The translations under genes and the position numbers were made by a program. From contig JAEUOU010000002.1 of assembly GCA_016790575.1 (NCBI GenBank), positions 62,001 through 126,000 on the forward strand: 64,000 bases of DNA, written 5' to 3'. Source of the DNA: Burkholderiaceae bacterium. Lineage in GTDB: Bacteria > Pseudomonadota > Gammaproteobacteria > Burkholderiales > Burkholderiaceae_C. Below the pieces are notes generated by a model that was not told where the DNA came from, did no database searches, and saw only the letters and a list, made by a program, of their open reading frames with translations. Below, piece after piece: positions 62,992-64,000 of the stretch. Every line of letters starts with the position of its first letter. The stretch's first letter is position 1.

Positions 62992-63777
62992 GTGGCCGTT
63001 TCCGACCTGGACCAAGCCAATTTTTCGCAGCTGGTCGCCATGAACAGCTGGCGGCGGGTTGAGTTCATATCCGATCTTCACCTGGACGAGCCGGAATCCC
63101 CCACTTTCCAACTTTGGCGGGATTACATGGCCTCTACGGCGGCGGACGCGGTGTTCATTCTCGGTGACCTTTTCGAAGTGTGGATCGGCGACGACTCGAT
63201 GGACATGCCAGGGGTCGGCCGGGCCGCTTCTTCCGTTCTTGCCAGCGTGAGGCCCGGTACGTCCGTCTATTTCATGGCGGGCAACCGGGATTTCCTTGTC
63301 GGCGAGGTCTTTCTCCGCTCCTGCGGAGTCATTCGACTGCAGGATCCAACGTGCCTGCACTTTGCAGGATGCCGATATCTGCTGACGCACGGCGACCAGC
63401 TGTGTGTGGACGATCGGGCCTACCAGGAATTCCGGCGAGCCGTCCGAACGCCGAAATGGATCGATAGTTTTCTTGAAAAGCCCCTGTCGGAGCGGCATTC
63501 CATCGCGCGAAGCCTGCGGCATGCAAGTGAGGAACGTCGCCAGAGAGGCACGGTGGAGGCTCTGGCCGATGTCGACGATAGGGAGGCCAGCAGCTGGTTA
63601 AGTCACGCCGACGCGAACGTCCTTATCCACGGCCATACTCATCGCCCCGACGATCATGATTTGCCGCAAGGTCGGCGCCGTGTTGTGTTGTCGGACTGGG
63701 ACGGTTCGGCCAAACCCGCTCGTGCCGAGGTGCTGGGCCTCGACCAAAACGGCCTGACGCGGCAGAGCGTGCCGTGA
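62992..63777 (+). CDS. lpxH: UDP-2,3-diacylglucosamine diphosphatase LpxH
   Basis: 261 residues from a GTG at 62992; an ATG at 63040 (MNSWRRVEF) is an alternative start. The metallophosphoesterase motifs are FISDLHLDEPES, ILGDLFEVWIGDD, MAGNRDF, LTHGDQLCVDD and LIHGHTHRPDDH. It removes UMP from UDP-2,3-diacylglucosamine in lipid A synthesis. It is 10 bases after ppiB and overlaps the next start. Confidence 0.92.
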   Translation: MAVSDLDQANFSQLVAMNSWRRVEFISDLHLDEPESPTFQLWRDYMASTAADAVFILGDLFEVWIGDDSMDMPGVGRAASSVLASVRPGTSVYFMAGNRDFLVGEVFLRSCGVIRLQDPTCLHFAGCRYLLTHGDQLCVDDRAYQEFRRAVRTPKWIDSFLEKPLSERHSIARSLRHASEERRQRGTVEALADVDDREASSWLSHADANVLIHGHTHRPDDHDLPQGRRRVVLSDWDGSAKPARAEVLGLDQNGLTRQSVP

Positions 63778-64000
63778 AGGCCTCCTGGCTACGGCGCCTG
63801 TTCAGCGCCCCAATTCCTGCCCTTCAGCAGCGCTCGACCATTCCCGACAGGCTGTGGACCACGCAGCTTGCCGCCTTGCCTTTCATCGCGGCCCGCGACC
63901 CGTCGATTCACGAACGACTGCGTACCTTGTGCGAGCGTTTCCTGGCATCCAAGGAATTTCACGGAGCCCAAGGTTTGGCGGTTTCGGACGAAATGGCGCT
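63774..64000 (+). CDS. MtfA-like M90-family zinc peptidase (5' part only)
   Basis: 75 codons from a GTG at 63774, overlapping the lpxH stop (GTGA), running off the right edge. The start VKASWLRRLFSAPIPALQQ is followed by IPDRLWTTQLAALPFIAARD and FLASKEFHGAQGLAVSDEMA, which match the N-terminal region of MtfA-type peptidases. The zinc motif would lie beyond the window. Confidence rests on this partial match only. Confidence 0.7.
   Translation, partial: MKASWLRRLFSAPIPALQQRSTIPDRLWTTQLAALPFIAARDPSIHERLRTLCERFLASKEFHGAQGLAVSDEMA

Overview
The window looks like a chromosomal segment of a betaproteobacterium of the order Burkholderiales, most likely family Comamonadaceae. The support is the gene content (lon-clpX-clpP-tig, HpnCDE, TctABC/TctDE, several LivK-like binding proteins, PHB-degrading enzymes), the high-GC codon use of most genes, and a dispersed repeat of a kind I associate with this family. 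No contig end, phage, IS element, rRNA or CRISPR array was seen.

Layout. 1-8.2 kb: the end of an MFS transporter, a DUF6806-like protein, tRNA-Leu(UAA), tRNA-Cys and tRNA-Gly, then the proteostasis block lon, clpX, clpP, tig and a second tRNA-Leu, all on the minus strand. 8.2-12.6 kb: a two-gene RND efflux system. 12.7-15.8 kb: hpnC-hpnD-hpnE for squalene synthesis. 15.7-20.9 kb: an EamA exporter, an Lrp regulator, a transglutaminase-like protein, a HAD hydrolase, hemH and a ProQ-type RNA chaperone.

21-34 kb is the most coherent accessory region. It is an unbroken minus-strand run holding a sigma-54 activator, two LivK-type binding proteins, an extracellular PHB depolymerase, LivG-F-H-M, a lipoprotein 3-hydroxybutyrate-oligomer hydrolase and an alpha/beta hydrolase. 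A near-consensus sigma-54 promoter and a palindromic operator precede the first binding-protein gene. I read the region as a polyhydroxybutyrate scavenging locus: depolymerise outside the cell, trim oligomers at the outer membrane, import the product through a branched-chain-amino-acid-type ABC transporter.

34-46.4 kb is a second accessory region with visibly AT-richer genes in its middle part. It has two more binding proteins without permeases, a glycine-rich DUF11 surface protein, a 7TM sensor with a degenerate GGDEF domain, and a small-GTPase/roadblock signalling module (receiver-like winged-helix protein, MglA-like GTPase, two roadblock proteins, one unknown). An AraC regulator and a PAS protein follow.

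46.7-53.5 kb: a YdcF-like protein, a tripartite tricarboxylate transporter with its divergent two-component system, hslR and tRNA-Ser. 53.6-64 kb: housekeeping genes lysC, tilS, accA, an AlkA-type glycosylase, cysS, a TPR protein, an L,D-transpeptidase, two cyclophilins, lpxH and the start of an MtfA-like peptidase.

Across the whole window lie seven copies of a roughly 50-60 bp repeat with the core GACCTTTTTACGCTGGGTA, all in the same orientation. Three of them sit inside protein-coding genes (an RND adaptor, hpnC, tilS) without breaking the frame.
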